A DNA stretch of 64,000 bases from Adiantum capillus-veneris (taxonomy: Eukaryota; Streptophyta; Polypodiopsida; Polypodiales; Pteridaceae). The translations under genes were made by a program, and so were the position numbers. Under the pieces are notes generated by a model, which saw nothing but the letters and a program-made list of their open reading frames with translations, did no database searches and had not been told where the DNA came from. The stretch lies in contig CM043969.1 of the NCBI GenBank assembly GCA_014529385.2, positions 37,011,922-37,075,921 of the forward strand, read 5' to 3'. Below are positions 11,216 through 22,237 of the stretch, one piece after another (position 1 is the first letter of the stretch; every line of letters starts with the position of its first letter).

Positions 11216-11445
11216 CAATCCACATGATCGGAGGCAAACAAGCCTCAGAGGACTGGTCTAGAACATTACATGGCATGATGACATCGTGTAATAAGTAAAG
11301 CCTAGGAGTAGGTGTGGTTTCTCTGTCAAGCAGAAAACTTGTAATCCTTCGACCCTCAAGGCTCGGTCTGAGCTTGAGGTTGGTGTATATTTCTGATCTT
11401 ATTAATACTATCCACTCACAATTGTGAGTTTTGCAACAAAAAAAA

Positions 11446-11457
11446 GGAGTACCATGA
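11446..11457. repeat. LINE-B target-site duplication, right copy
   Basis: GGAGTACCATGA, identical to 8401-8412, directly after the A-run. Confidence 0.9.
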
Positions 11458-11933
11458 TCTTCAATGAAAGCATGTAAGCATGGTGGTTAGAGCCCATACC
11501 TTGAATAGGGCAGGTCGTGGTTTTGACGTGCAAGGTGCGAGACAATTTTGACTAGCTCAAATTGACTTACTGGCCCAAATTTACTTTTTCGCCTTGAATT
11601 TACTCGACAATCCAAATTCAACGGTCTGAATGACTCCCAATGTCGATCCCATTGGGATGTGCACGAGCTAGATTGTGCGGACATAAAGAACTCCCGTTTC
11701 CTTTCTAGCCTTGAAATTTATACTTGAGCTTCAAAAAATGTAGAACTTTCAAAGATTTCATGCATTGTATAATGTTGAGATAAAATCTCGCATTTGGCAC
11801 CTTCATGTATAATTTTCCTTCTAGCCCCGAGAATGTGCACATTGTATGTTGTAGCTTTGTACAAAGGGTCAAAGTCAAATGATCTCGGTAATCGATTGGC
11901 GCTACCTACACCTTATGTGGGACAACATGAGCG

Positions 11934-12008
<75 letters not shown>

Positions 12009-13458
12009 AGGGGGGGGTTCTCGAATTGGGCCTGCTCATATTAATGGTTAGATTGAATTGCACTAATTTGAATCCTGTATTGCCATGTGGAGATCATTAT
12101 TCATGACACACTAAGTAGGGGAGCCATAAGGAGGGAATACATCCAATGCCTTCATGTCACCTTGAAAATTTTTGAATTGTTGAAGAGCTATCGCCTCAAT
12201 GGATGAAATCGGACATCTTGATGGGATTGCAACATTTGCTGAGAGACATGGAAGGTTTGTGAAGCCTCATGTTGAAACTTTTGGTACCCTCATGAGGTGG
12301 ATTAGGTGTGAAGCTTGCCAATGAGCCTTGCTAGAGCCCTCACATACCCTTTATTGATATGGGATGACAGAGTTATAAGGAGGACTAGGTATGTTTAGGT
12401 GAGTCGACGGCTCACGTTGATACAAAGTGTTTTGCGTCAATTATTTTGCACTTTATAACCAGTTACACGATGACAACTTCTTGTCTATATATGGATTTTT
12501 TGTTTTGATTTGCATGCCAATGGGGGTAATGACATAACGTTTTTCTCGGGTAAACAATGTTAAGGGTTTTCTAAGAATTATATCAATTTTTTGCACAATA
12601 AACTTCTTGTGTTTTGACAAATCACGTAGTCTTCTACTTGTGCAATCTATACATCCTTGTGGTTCAAGGTTTGTAGAATGAAAATTCTAAAAGTGAAAAG
12701 TTGAATGACACTCAATTTTCTTGCTAAAAAAAACATATTTACAATACCGGTGCAAAAGAAGCAAGTTAATCCAATTGCATGCATACTTATGAAGCTTGTG
12801 GAGATGGTTAAGTATGATTATGGCAAGAATTGGAAGAATTTTCATGCCCAATAATTGTGCAGCAATTTTGGCACATCACAAAATCTTGGATGGCATTGCC
12901 AAATTGAAAGTTGAAGTGGATAGACTACCTTGCCAAGACGATTGTCAGTGTCCCCCAAAAAATGTTTCCTGTGTATTTTTCACAATGTGGCACCTTGAAA
13001 TGTCAAGTGAGCTCTTTATGAATTTCAATTTATAATTGCAATGCCAGATTATGCGCCTTATAATTCTTTTTTTAATTAGAAATAGTGTTATCTAGAAACA
13101 TTGGATGCCCATGCATTGTCAAATCAAACCCTAAGAGCAAATGGCAACTTGTGAGTGTGAACATCACTTTTTAGAGGCAATGGAGAAGAGAACTCTTTGG
13201 ATCCTGGAGAGAGCTCTAGCTACAGAGTTCTTGTTCTTTTTCCTCACTCCTCATTTTTCTAACTAACTAACGATATGTGTTTGTTGCTAGTGTAGCCAAA
13301 GCATGCATGTTTGCCTATGCATTATAGGTACTCATCTCTAAGCATATGTATGTAGAGTAGAGTAGAGTAGACTATACATTGTTACCTATACAAGAAGATT
13401 TAGAAATATTCTCATGAAGGAAAACGGAGTCTTTTTCAATGTTTTTCATACAATGCAT
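11458..13458. other. Noncoding region with a (GA)n tract
   Basis: Apart from the microsatellite at 11937-12017 no gene or transposon domain was recognised. Short frames (for example 12796-13035) have no support. Confidence 0.5.
11937..12017. repeat. (GA)n microsatellite running into poly-G
   Basis: About 30 AG repeats are followed by G-runs broken by one A. Reading frames through it yield only alternating Arg/Glu and Gly and are artefacts. Confidence 0.97.
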
Positions 13459-13538
13459 AACATCATGAGCTTCTGCTCGAGAGGCACCACATACCTAGCT
13501 AGGTATGCGGTGCCTCCTTCACAGAAGCTCATGATGTT
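13459..13538. repeat. 80-bp inverted repeat (hairpin)
   Basis: The outer arm AACATCATGAGCTTCTG (13459-13475) pairs with CAGAAGCTCATGATGTT (13522-13538). The inner arm GAGGCACC(A)CATACCTAG pairs with CTAGGTATG(C)GGTGCCTC around a centre between 13498 and 13499. Only a five-base asymmetric bulge region and one mismatch interrupt it. No flanking gene explains it. It could be a short foldback transposon or a small-RNA precursor. Confidence 0.88.
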
Positions 13539-14722
13539 GAGGTAAGTCACAATGTGGGAATTATTGTGAGAATTTGTCCAAAATTTCTTGTGAGCTACAC
13601 AATATTTCCCTACGCTTATCACCTTTTTTAGGGATGGTGCCTTATCAAATGTTCAATCCTAGATGGCACCCTAAGAATGAAATTGCTTGACTTGGCTTTA
13701 TCATTCTATGAAACCAAACGTGCTTAAACTAACTCTACACCCAACCAGATGCTTATGGCACAAAGTTGAAGACCTACGATCTATACTATCTCCTCTCAAT
13801 CCCTTCGGGCTAGCCGAAGTACTAAGGAAGCTCAATCTCTCGAAGGACCTTTGTCTGCACATTCTCATTCAGAGAGAGCAACAAAAACCTTTCTCCCTCA
13901 TTGAAGCCATGCCCTTCCCCTCCTCAAAATCTCCAAATAAGACAAATTATCCCAGCCCCACCACAATCAATTCAAAGAAGAAAGGGAACATGTTCTCTCT
14001 TCTAGCTACATTGGTAGAGATGTAGATGAAGACATAGAATACTTGCCTTGAAGTTCACGTCACAGCTCATGTTGATTGTTCCAATCCACCAAGCTTCCAA
14101 ATAGAAGCTCCTTAGCTCACATGGCCGACCCCTATGGAGACACAACAAGAGAGCAAGAGGTCAATCTCCTCTCGCGAAGAGGAAGATGTCCCGCATAAGA
14201 AAGGCCTCAAGTAGAATTAGCCTAAGGAAAAATGTTGCTTTTTATAACAAGCCCTTATGTTGTAATCACTTCACTATTTGCTTTGCAATACAATATGCTC
14301 CCCACATGGCTAACATACAAGATATACATATAGTTAAGTTATGGCAAATATAAAACCAAATCCAATCCCCCTTCCAAAAAGGAAACAAAAGCAATATACA
14401 AGAATAGAAACTATGACTACTCTTGTCTAATGACTTAATCAGGCATAAAGGACAGGTAGAGAATTGGAGGACACATGCTTGCTGAGAGATTTCCTTTTGT
14501 TACAATCAATCCTGGTAAGGGAGCTACCCCATTGTTAATTAATGTAGACTCCCCATTGTGTTAGAAAGGTAGCCTACATTTCACCTTGGACAGCTACAAA
14601 CACACAACTGTAGCTGAAGGCCAATATAGCTTGGCACATCCATGAATTATATATACACATCATGAGCTCGAAGCTGTCCCTATTGAGCAAAGAACAACAG
14701 AGCTCGACATTGTCTGTCGGTC
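13539..14722. other. Spacer downstream of the Cys/His gene
   Basis: No supported gene; the frame 13687-14025 has no recognisable domain. The last few hundred bases are expected to hold the 3' untranslated region of the minus-strand gene that ends at 14723. Confidence 0.45.
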
Positions 14723-16222
14723 TCATTGCCGCTTGCTCCGACGGAAGGGGCTGAAGTAGAACCCGAAGCCAACCCTTGAGTCTCTAGGGGCTGCATTGTC
14801 CATCGTCGGGTGCTTAGGTGTGGATGTGAGGTAGTGTTGTTGAATAGAGGAGAGCTTTATACTGCTAGTATGAGTAGTGTTATTCAGGTGTTGCTTGGAT
14901 GGACCCCAAAGTGAATGCTGAGGGCTAGCTATGGAGAAATATGGCGATTGGCCCCTATTCCACGTGCGGCCGCAGCTGCGAGACCGCGGAAAGCGACGCA
15001 CTTGCTCCGACACATGGGCCTCTTGGTGATCCTCAGAGCCCTTTTCCCCTTCTACGCCCAGCCGGGCAGTCGAACTTATCCTTGTGCCCGAGACATTGAT
15101 TGTGCTGCCAATGCTAATGCTGCTCCTTGCAGGAAAATCATAGCTACAAGAGTTGATGTTGCCTGTTGGCTGTGGTTGCTGCACTTTGTGATGCTCACTT
15201 GGAAGAGGAGGCCGACCTCGCAAGTGCTTTGCGTCCACTGCCGCGTTTTTCACGGCATTGGCTTCCCTTTGCTGGAGCCTTGATCTTATAATTTGCCTCA
15301 AGTTGAGAGCTGTGTTAGTGGAGTCCATAGAGAGTCTTGCAAAATCTACTGAGGTTCTTGCAGAGGTCTCGAATGCGCCATTTCCCACCGCATTTGCATC
15401 ACTAGCTATCCCATTTTTCTTCATCTTTGCAGTTCCCTTCTGCTTTTTGCGCTGAAACAATGAAGCAATCCAGGAAGACTGCGGCTGAGAACCAAACTGT
15501 GCTCCACTGTCATGGCCCTGCTTACTCTCCCGGACAAAGTCAGCTTTCGACAATGAAGGAGTGAAACCAGGCGAGCCCATGTCCGCACAAAAGTGCTCGA
15601 TGCGGCGCGTTCGCTCATGATCTGAAGGGCTTTCATGGGGCTTTTCAACAAAGCCAGTATGGGGATGTTCTGTTGTGGCTGTTGGCTCATGCTGGTTAAA
15701 AAGGGATCTTAAAGATGCCTTGCTCTGTAGATGGGGGCCCAGAGGAAGGTTGCTGCGAGTGAGGATTCGATCGTTGGGGGCAACATGCAGAGGGGAGAAG
15801 GGCGCATTGGCAACAAGCTCCGATGTGCTGGGTTTCTGACCATGGATGGGCTTGCTCTTTGCAAATGGAGAGTAGAGAAGGCCGGCGGAGTTCTTCTGCG
15901 AAATGATGTGCTCGGGGGAAGGCGGGATCGAAATGAGGGCTTTCAATTTGAGCTTGTGGAGGAAGGAGGCAGAAGCAGGGGCCTGCCCCTTGGGATGATC
16001 TGAGGGAGGCGGAGGGGAGACCTGGCTGTAGTGAGGCTCCCGAGCCGACGACGAAGAGAAAGAGTGGAAGGCGCCGTCGGAGGCGGTGCTACTGGCGCAG
16101 CTCAACACATTGCTGGACTCGCTCTCCGAGAGCGCAACGAGGCGCTCCCGCAAGCACAATGCACACACACCCACTTGGTTGTGCTGTGGGTGTATGATGC
16201 AGCGACGAGAGTGGGAGCTCAT
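14723..16222 (-). CDS. Plant Cys/His-motif protein of unknown function, single exon
   Basis: This is an intact 499-residue frame without introns. The N-terminus has C8-x2-H11-P-x7-C20-x2-C23-LRERL, a probable small zinc-binding motif. A similar CxxHP...GVCAxCLRxRL start occurs in a plant-specific family of Ser-rich proteins with no settled biochemical role. A long Ser/Pro-rich, probably disordered region follows. A basic patch with SSWIASLFQRKKQK lies near residues 248-262, and the C-terminus GFYFSPFRRSKRQ is basic and aromatic, a pattern I associate with the same family. There is no signal peptide or membrane segment. The ATG at 16222 is used because the motif starts eight residues later. 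The 5' flank on the coding strand carries a poly-C/CA stretch and a (CT)n tract. Family assignment is from memory of motif patterns. Confidence 0.82.
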   Translation of the reverse strand: MSSHSRRCIIHPQHNQVGVCALCLRERLVALSESESSNVLSCASSTASDGAFHSFSSSSAREPHYSQVSPPPPSDHPKGQAPASASFLHKLKLKALISIPPSPEHIISQKNSAGLLYSPFAKSKPIHGQKPSTSELVANAPFSPLHVAPNDRILTRSNLPLGPHLQSKASLRSLFNQHEPTATTEHPHTGFVEKPHESPSDHERTRRIEHFCADMGSPGFTPSLSKADFVRESKQGHDSGAQFGSQPQSSWIASLFQRKKQKGTAKMKKNGIASDANAVGNGAFETSARTSVDFARLSMDSTNTALNLRQIIRSRLQQREANAVKNAAVDAKHLRGRPPLPSEHHKVQQPQPTGNINSCSYDFPARSSISIGSTINVSGTRISSTARLGVEGEKGSEDHQEAHVSEQVRRFPRSRSCGRTWNRGQSPYFSIASPQHSLWGPSKQHLNNTTHTSSIKLSSIQQHYLTSTPKHPTMDNAAPRDSRVGFGFYFSPFRRSKRQ

Positions 16223-16261
16223 TTTGCTGCCATGGGGATTGTGGGTCTGCGTGAGATTTTG

Positions 16262-16336
16262 GTGTGTGTGGGTGGGGGTGTGTGTGTTTGTTTTGGGAAC
16301 GGGGGGGGGGGGGGCGGGGGGGGGGGGGGGGGGGGG
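16262..16336. repeat. GT-rich stretch followed by a 36-bp G-run
   Basis: GGGTGTGTGTG-type sequence leads into a G-run at 16301-16336 with a single C. It lies 40-115 bp upstream of the start codon of the minus-strand gene, so in its leader or promoter the coding strand reads C-rich. Confidence 0.93.
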
Positions 16337-16430
16337 AATCAGAGTGCTTATGTATGTGTGTAGCGCGCGTGTGGGTACCCCTCACTCAATTAGCTCTGCA
16401 TCGCCCATGCACACAGATTTTAAGCGAGAA

Positions 16431-16432
<2 letters not shown>

Positions 16433-16463
<31 letters not shown>
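16433..16463. repeat. (GA)n tract in the 5' flank of the Cys/His gene
   Basis: About 15 GA repeats lie 211-241 bp upstream of the start codon and read (CT)n on the coding strand. GAGA/CT tracts near transcription starts are common in plant promoters; a regulatory role here is inference. Confidence 0.9.
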
Positions 16464-16465
<2 letters not shown>

Positions 16466-18172
16466 CGTTACGTCTTACAAAGCCTGTGTGCGTGTGTGCG
16501 GTGCTGCACGCATTCTGGTACATGCCCCTCTCCTCCTCACTCATCAGCTTGCCGGACTCCCCACTCCTCTTTCGACTCTTGGGCATTTTCAAAATTTGGT
16601 CCCCGAGTCTTCTCTATTATAGAAAATCAATAGCTCACATTTCTGTTAGTTATGGGCCGGCAATTGCTCCAGGCTCACCAGAAACCGTCCTTTATGGGCT
16701 TCATCAACCAAATTTAGTTTAAAACAGCACAAGTTTCAAATTGATGTTGAAAATTTTGAAAGCAACTTGGACACCTTCTAGGCTCTAGCTAGAGCTATCG
16801 AAGGGCTATGTGAGCCTCCACACTTATCTTCCACGAGCATCAATGTTGCTTTTTAGCGGGCATCGCTTGTTTCGTGTTTCGTTTGCCTTTAATGGGTGAA
16901 ACTGCATTTTTCCTACCAAAATAAACACTAGCTTACCAAAAGAAGCTAGGCATTTTGAAAAATTTGAAGGACAAGAGTGCCTGACAAAAATCAATGCTGA
17001 TGGACATGGGCGAGTGGGATCTACGATCACATGAATGAGCACCATAGATCTCAAACTAAGCAATTTTGAGTACCTAAGTCTCTCTATGTGACAATGGTAT
17101 TTGGACAATAGTAGATGAGTTTTTCCAACAGTCACATTTTATACATATTTGAAGACTAGTAAACCTCATAATTTGGCTAATCTCTTTATCTCTAAGTTAT
17201 TCATGTGTCATGGTGTTGAGATATCAAGTTCAACCTAAACTACTACAGGATGACTATCACCTGCAATCGTCATTACTAGCATGTCTTGGGTACCTAGGAT
17301 ACACATATCTTCGCCAACGATACTACAACTAGACTACACTGACTTAGTCTATCTACGAAAGTGATGGCACACTTATCCATTCAACTTACTCACTAGTGGT
17401 TCACACTAAACCGTTGTACTAGTTTCCCCTTATGTTGTATTTTCTCTTTTATGCATTATAGATTTCTTATCTTTAGTTTGTGAAGAAGAAGAAGAAAGCT
17501 TTTGCCTCCATCTATGTGTGTATATGTGTGCGTATGTGTGCACGTGCGTACGTGTGCACGTGCGCTCTTGCAAGAGCTCAAGATATATACTTTTTCTCTT
17601 CTTATCTTAACACATGGCTTACCAATGCCAGTTTTCTCTTATAGACATCCCCAAAGGTCAAGTCTCTTTTAGAGAGAGTTATTCAAAGCTGATACTAAGT
17701 TGAATTTGTGTTGTGCCTATCACCCACACAAACAAATGGGCAATGTGGAATTGTCAACTCCACTCGTTTAGATATTCTCGAGAATTATATCAATGAAGTT
17801 TATTATGGAAATCATCAAGAAATATATATAGCATTAACTATATATACCTACAATTAACACAATGCATACCTCCATTGAGAAGTTTTCGTTTGAGATTCAA
17901 CACAAGATAGTGTGAATTTCAAAAGTTGTTGAATGTTATGAAATCTTCTCTTCACATTGTTGTCACACGGAAGCCGTTCTTTTACGATTATTGCTATAGA
18001 GGAGCGCTACTAGAAGTTCAAGATGCAATTGTTTTAACGATTGAAATTATCTGGACTTCTCGTGTCCCAAGTATGAGACCACAAGAGATCTGAATGCAAC
18101 TCTCCACCCAGTCGTAGCCTCTTATAGGCTTCTCCTAGCCGCATTGAGACCGGCCTGGCCCTTGGCTTGACA
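16464..18172. other. Upstream flank and spacer
   Basis: No supported gene. It contains a TG/CG-alternating stretch (17510-17570) and otherwise featureless AT-rich DNA. The promoter of the gene at 14723-16222 probably lies at its left end. Confidence 0.45.
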
Positions 18173-18765
18173 TTACTCTCCCCTTGGAGAAGTGTTTTCG
18201 TCCTCAAAAACAAAAGTAGGAAACTTCTTCTTAAGAAAATTAATGTTTTCCCAAGTGGAAACTTTCTTGGCTATGTCTTTCCACTTGACTAATGCATGTT
18301 GATGCACATGATGTATGTAAATCATGATAATCGAGAATGCGCTCAAGTTCATGCGACTAAGTTGGAGGTTCAATGAAATCAACCAGAATCTGTCGATCAA
18401 TAACATTGTCATCCTTATGTAAAAGTTTACGTAAAAACGACTTACATGGAATACCGAACGAACGCGAGAGGGCACAGGTACTAAGAGTTTGTAGGCTATA
18501 TCACCAACTTGCTAAGTATCTTAAAATGTCCATAATACCTTAGAGATAGTTTAGGTGTTGACCCAGTCTTCAAACTTTCTGAATGCTCCGACACACGCAA
18601 AAACACCTCTTCCCCTTCCGTGAAGATAACTTGTCGATGTTTCTCATCAACATACTTTTTATACCAATCATGTGCTTGTTGAACATTTTGATGAGCCAGT
18701 CTCAGTATTTCCATATGGTCTTGGAGGAAATCCTTGACTTGCCAAAGATTTTCGGGTGAAAGCAT
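18173..18765 (-). pseudogene. Ty3/gypsy chromovirus remnant: integrase C-terminus and chromo-like domain
   Basis: Two minus-strand frames follow each other. The first (18765-18496) has the integrase C-terminal pattern GEEVFLRVSE...PKLSLRYYGHFKILSK. The second (18475-18173) has VFHVSRF and then LVKWKD...STWEN...FPTFVFEDE, which resembles the chromodomain at the end of chromoviral integrases. The frames are separated by stops. No LTR, RT or integrase core was found next to it, so it is a small decayed piece. Confidence 0.8.
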
Positions 18766-19270
18766 GTTAACGTGTCACGCTTTTTGTGCTAGTTAACATA
18801 TGCCAACAAGCACATCTTGTAAGCATAACACATGGATAGGACAGTCATGTTTTTTCAAGTGTGTGGGCCACCATCATGAATTATACAAAGTGTAATACTT
18901 GGACTTCAAAAAAATGAATCGTAGTATTTATAGAATCTCTAACAGTTAAGCTCAGTCGTTACGTTGAGGTAGTGATGTAGTCATGAAGCATGGAGGGAAG
19001 CACAGCGTAGGGGCCACAGGTCAGAGAGAGGGAGGAAAGCGATTGCGAGCTGTAAGCAAGTCTGCAGTCAGAGACCAACAGTCAACCCAAGTCGACGATA
19101 GCTCACCACTGGAGCCAGCCACCTCCGACATCAATCTTGACAGTACTCCACCGAGAAGGAATTCGTTTCTGTTGCTTCTCGTCCGCCCTGCAAAAGATTG
19201 AATGCTTCTGATTCCCAAGGATCCCCAATGTCAAAGTACATGCATGCAGGGAAGGGGAAGTAGGACTCGG

Positions 19271-19335
<65 letters not shown>

Positions 19336-20630
19336 AATGAGGGGGCCACATTTGGAAGTTGTAAAGCAAGCAAAGCATGACACATTTCTCCCCGGGGGAT
19401 TCACTATGTATTTTCGTATGGTATCACGTGAGTGTACAAGTGGGAGGTTTTTAGAGGTCAAACATAAGCGTATACAATAGAGGTAGCCCCCCATTATTTC
19501 ATGCTCGTACCGTATGCATAAGGGAGGGGGGGACCTACCCGGGGGGGGGAGGAGTATATTAAGTGCTTATGCCATAAGACACATGCCCTAAGGAGCCAAT
19601 TAAAGAAACTTTCACACGAGGGTGTTGTTCTTGGTATTTCAAAGAGTTAATTTACTCCACTAGCAAACTAAGATAGCTATACCAATGAGAAGATATGGTA
19701 CCTCCATGTCCTCTCTCTTAGCTAACAGTTGTTGCGTCTTCCTTGTCCCAAATGTTCGGTCCCTGGCGAGTTCTGAGAGAGAAAGAAAGTCTTCTTCCAT
19801 ATCTCTACCACTACCCAATACACCATCTTACTCACGCTGACAGCATCCCTTCCTCCTGAAGCTTCCTTCATGTGCCTCGCCCTCTAGTTATTGAGGATCT
19901 ATACGAAGTCGAGGTGTGTGTAGCAAGGAAGGCCTGACACCCCTTAATAGATCAATGGGCTTGCCTCGCATGTCATTGGCTTGTTGCAGTGCTTACATTT
20001 TTTGATGCTGCCCTCTGCAAACGAGAAGCAGGACGATAGAGCTTAAATCGCGCCCTGGTAGAAAGCGCAGGACATGTGAGGCCGATTTTTTTTATTTTTT
20101 TATTTTTTTTGGGGGGGGGGGGGGTGATTTTTAAAGGAATGAATTTTTTTTGTAGGAACTATATAAGTGTTCATCTTGAGTAGTAAGTCTTGAGATCAAA
20201 ACTCGTCGGCTGAGCTCTCTTATTCCCTCTCATATTTTGGGTGGCAAACTTTTGGTAAGAGGGAAGAGCACGTATAAGGCAGAGACAAAGTGCCCAGGCA
20301 GGTCGAGAACATTGGCAAGAGATGGGCATGGGATTGCGCAGGCAGATGGGCAATAGCTGGCGGGCGATGAGAGTATTCCTCAACCCACCCTGCGTGTGAA
20401 GCCCGCCTGTAGGGATCTGCAGTTTGGATCCACTCTTGCACCTAGGTTGTTGCATGCACGTCCACATTTCAACACAATGCTAAAAAAAACCTAGGTTTAG
20501 TGTAATCCCACCTACAAATTTTAAAATTTACCTCTAAATTCTAAATTTGAAGGTGAGAAAACCTACAAACTTTTAAAAAATTAGTGTAATTTGGTGTTTG
20601 GAAAAAGTTATTTTTGAGCATTGCAAGACA
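18766..20630. other. Spacer with microsatellites
   Basis: No supported gene. It holds the (CT)n at 19274-19332 and a T-run followed by a G-run (about 20089-20124). Confidence 0.45.
19274..19332. repeat. (CT)n microsatellite
   Basis: About 29 perfect CT repeats. All Ser-Leu or Arg-Glu frames across it are artefacts. Confidence 0.97.
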
Positions 20631-20639
20631 CCCGTCTCC

Positions 20640-20757
20640 CGCCTCCCTCCCCTCCACCTACACAGGCACACGACAGACGACCTTTTTCCCTAACGCAGCA
20701 CGTGAGATTTACCATTTGTGAGGGCTCTTGGAAACGCAGACGGCCTCAATCCTAAGG
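20640..20757 (+). other. Possible 5' untranslated exon
   Basis: A C-rich segment (CTCCCGCCTCCCTCCCCTCC) ends in CCTAAG|GTAAGTC, a strong splice-donor match. It precedes the coding-like exon at 21334. Pyrimidine-rich leaders spliced to a downstream first coding exon are common in plants. The link is inference. Confidence 0.35.
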
Positions 20758-21333
20758 TAAGTCAAGCATCCCGTGCTCCTTTACCTTCTCATAGTTATGC
20801 TTCTGTGGCAGCTTCTTCACCAATCATGCGTTATTTCTTAGATTTTCTGAGCTTCAAGCTTCAAAAGATATAGTTTTCTAGGGTTTCGTGAAAAGGTAGG
20901 GTTGGTGTTTTGCAATTTCTGCGCCAAATCTTCTGCTCGTAGTAGATCTTGCATGACAGCATTGACGGCCATTGATCTGGTCTCAACTCGCTAAGAGGAC
21001 TCTCATGTATGGCATCAAGAGAGAAAACATTCTTCTGTTGCATCATCAGACCTTCATTGTGCTCTTTGTGAAATAATTTCCCTTATGCACTCAAGATTTT
21101 GTGTGTGTGGTTCTGCACATATGAAGAGGTGAGGCAGAGTGTGTGGTTTTGTTCACTGTTAGGGAAAAGCGTACAATATCATTCAAACCCTCACCATTCG
21201 GCCTGTGTGGATTTTAGTTGAAGGGTGCCAAGACATGATTCAACATGTCTGGTGTTCTGCTAGTGAAAACTCTTTTTATTTTAACAATGATTGTGTTAGA
21301 GGCATGCGTTGACATCTGTCTATGGCATTTACA

Positions 21334-21687
21334 GATATCTTCTTCAAAGCAAAAGTCCAATGAGAGGCAAGCTGCAATGGATCAAAAGCCTTCAGCTTGG
21401 GAAGTTTCCAGCGAGGGTACCAGTGCCAATGCTTACAATCCAATTTCCCGCACTTTCCATGCTCTTGAGTCCATTGCGGCAGATACTGAAGCAGGTTATT
21501 TGAATGGGAGGTTCAAATCTATTTATGATGAGGAAGATAATGCAAGCTCCAACGGTGGGGCCGGAGAGCTTGAATGCATGTCTAATAATGGCAGCTATTC
21601 TGGTGAGTCGGAGGATCAGACACACATGGATGGGAAAGAAAAGCAGGCAAGTGGAAAATCAGGAAGTCTTTTTCATCAGTTGTTGGT

Positions 21688-21690
<3 letters not shown>
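21334..21690 (+). CDS. Candidate first coding exon, unknown protein
   Basis: A splice-acceptor-like TTTACAG precedes 21334 and an ATG lies at 21377. The frame then reads about 104 codons of ordinary, acidic, Ser-rich composition (KPSAWEVSSEG, SRTFHALESIAAD, FKSIYDEEDN) before it runs into the (CT)n tract. I do not recognise the family. The following short open stretch at about 21993-22191 ([22 protein letters not shown], ending in TAG) may be its next exon. The right boundary is uncertain; a gene fragment is as likely as a live gene. Confidence 0.4.

Positions 21691-21770
<80 letters not shown>
21691..21770. repeat. (CT)n microsatellite
   Basis: Forty CT repeats directly after the candidate exon. 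Confidence 0.98.
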
Positions 21771-21771
<1 letters not shown>

Positions 21772-21992
21772 ATTTTTCTTCATCTTTGGAGACCTCTACC
21801 TTGCTCAAAAGTGTGCTTTACATCGATTGAAGAAAGGCACCAACCAGCCTTTCATGTGCCAAAAGGGTGACAGCCGACCTGCCCTACATGTGACAGACCC
21901 CCTACTTGCACACATCCTTAATAGAGCGGCTCAACGGGGAATCGGTCAGTTTTCAGGTCCAGGCTAACCTCTACAGCAGGAGAGCTCTAGGT

Positions 21993-22191
21993 CACCATAG
22001 CTGGGGAGCAGCAGGTGCATGATTGTTTGCAAAAGGAGCATGTAGCAGCTACTCATATTAGCAAAGAGGATGAAGAGCGAGAAAAGGATTTGTCTTTTAA
22101 AAGTTTGTCCACGCCTCAGGAGGAGGTGTTAGGTACAAAAAATGAATGTTTGGTCTTGCCAAGATTTGATGCAAATTCGTGTGTGTTTTAG
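21993..22191 (+). CDS. Possible second exon of the unknown gene
   Basis: After an acceptor-like CTCTAG the frame is open for about 65 codons ([27 protein letters not shown]) and ends in TAG at about 22189-22191. Composition resembles the acidic exon upstream. No domain is recognised; support is weak. Confidence 0.3.
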
Positions 22192-22237
22192 AGGTGAACT
22201 TGGTATCGTGAAGATTCTTATTTACTGCCTCGCCAAG

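Larger units (their letters stand above)
8413..11445 (+). mobile_element. LINE-B: 5'-truncated L1-type retrotransposon with poly(A)
   Basis: The copy is 3.03 kb, bounded by a 12-bp target duplication, and ends in a run of eight A (11438-11445). It starts inside ORF2: no ORF1 or endonuclease is visible, as is typical of 5' truncation. Reverse transcriptase blocks (NEKSPGWDGL, HWRPITMMSV, FIKGRSIYDN, LDLDKAYDRIEW, IKQGCPLAPLLFA, FADDLLLF) are followed by a long connector and a C-terminal CCHC-like motif. The reading frame has frameshifts before 8834 and near 9870-9913 and 10190, plus a TAG at 9275-9277. It is therefore inactive. Confidence 0.95.

Noticed and set aside
12796-13035. Short frame that might encode a small protein
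   Set aside because: No conserved motif, no splice or promoter support.
13687-14025. 112-codon frame near the 3' end of the Cys/His gene
   Set aside because: Composition looks random, no domain and no context.
17510-17570. TG/CG alternating stretch as a Z-DNA or regulatory element
   Set aside because: Short, degenerate, and not near a supported gene start.
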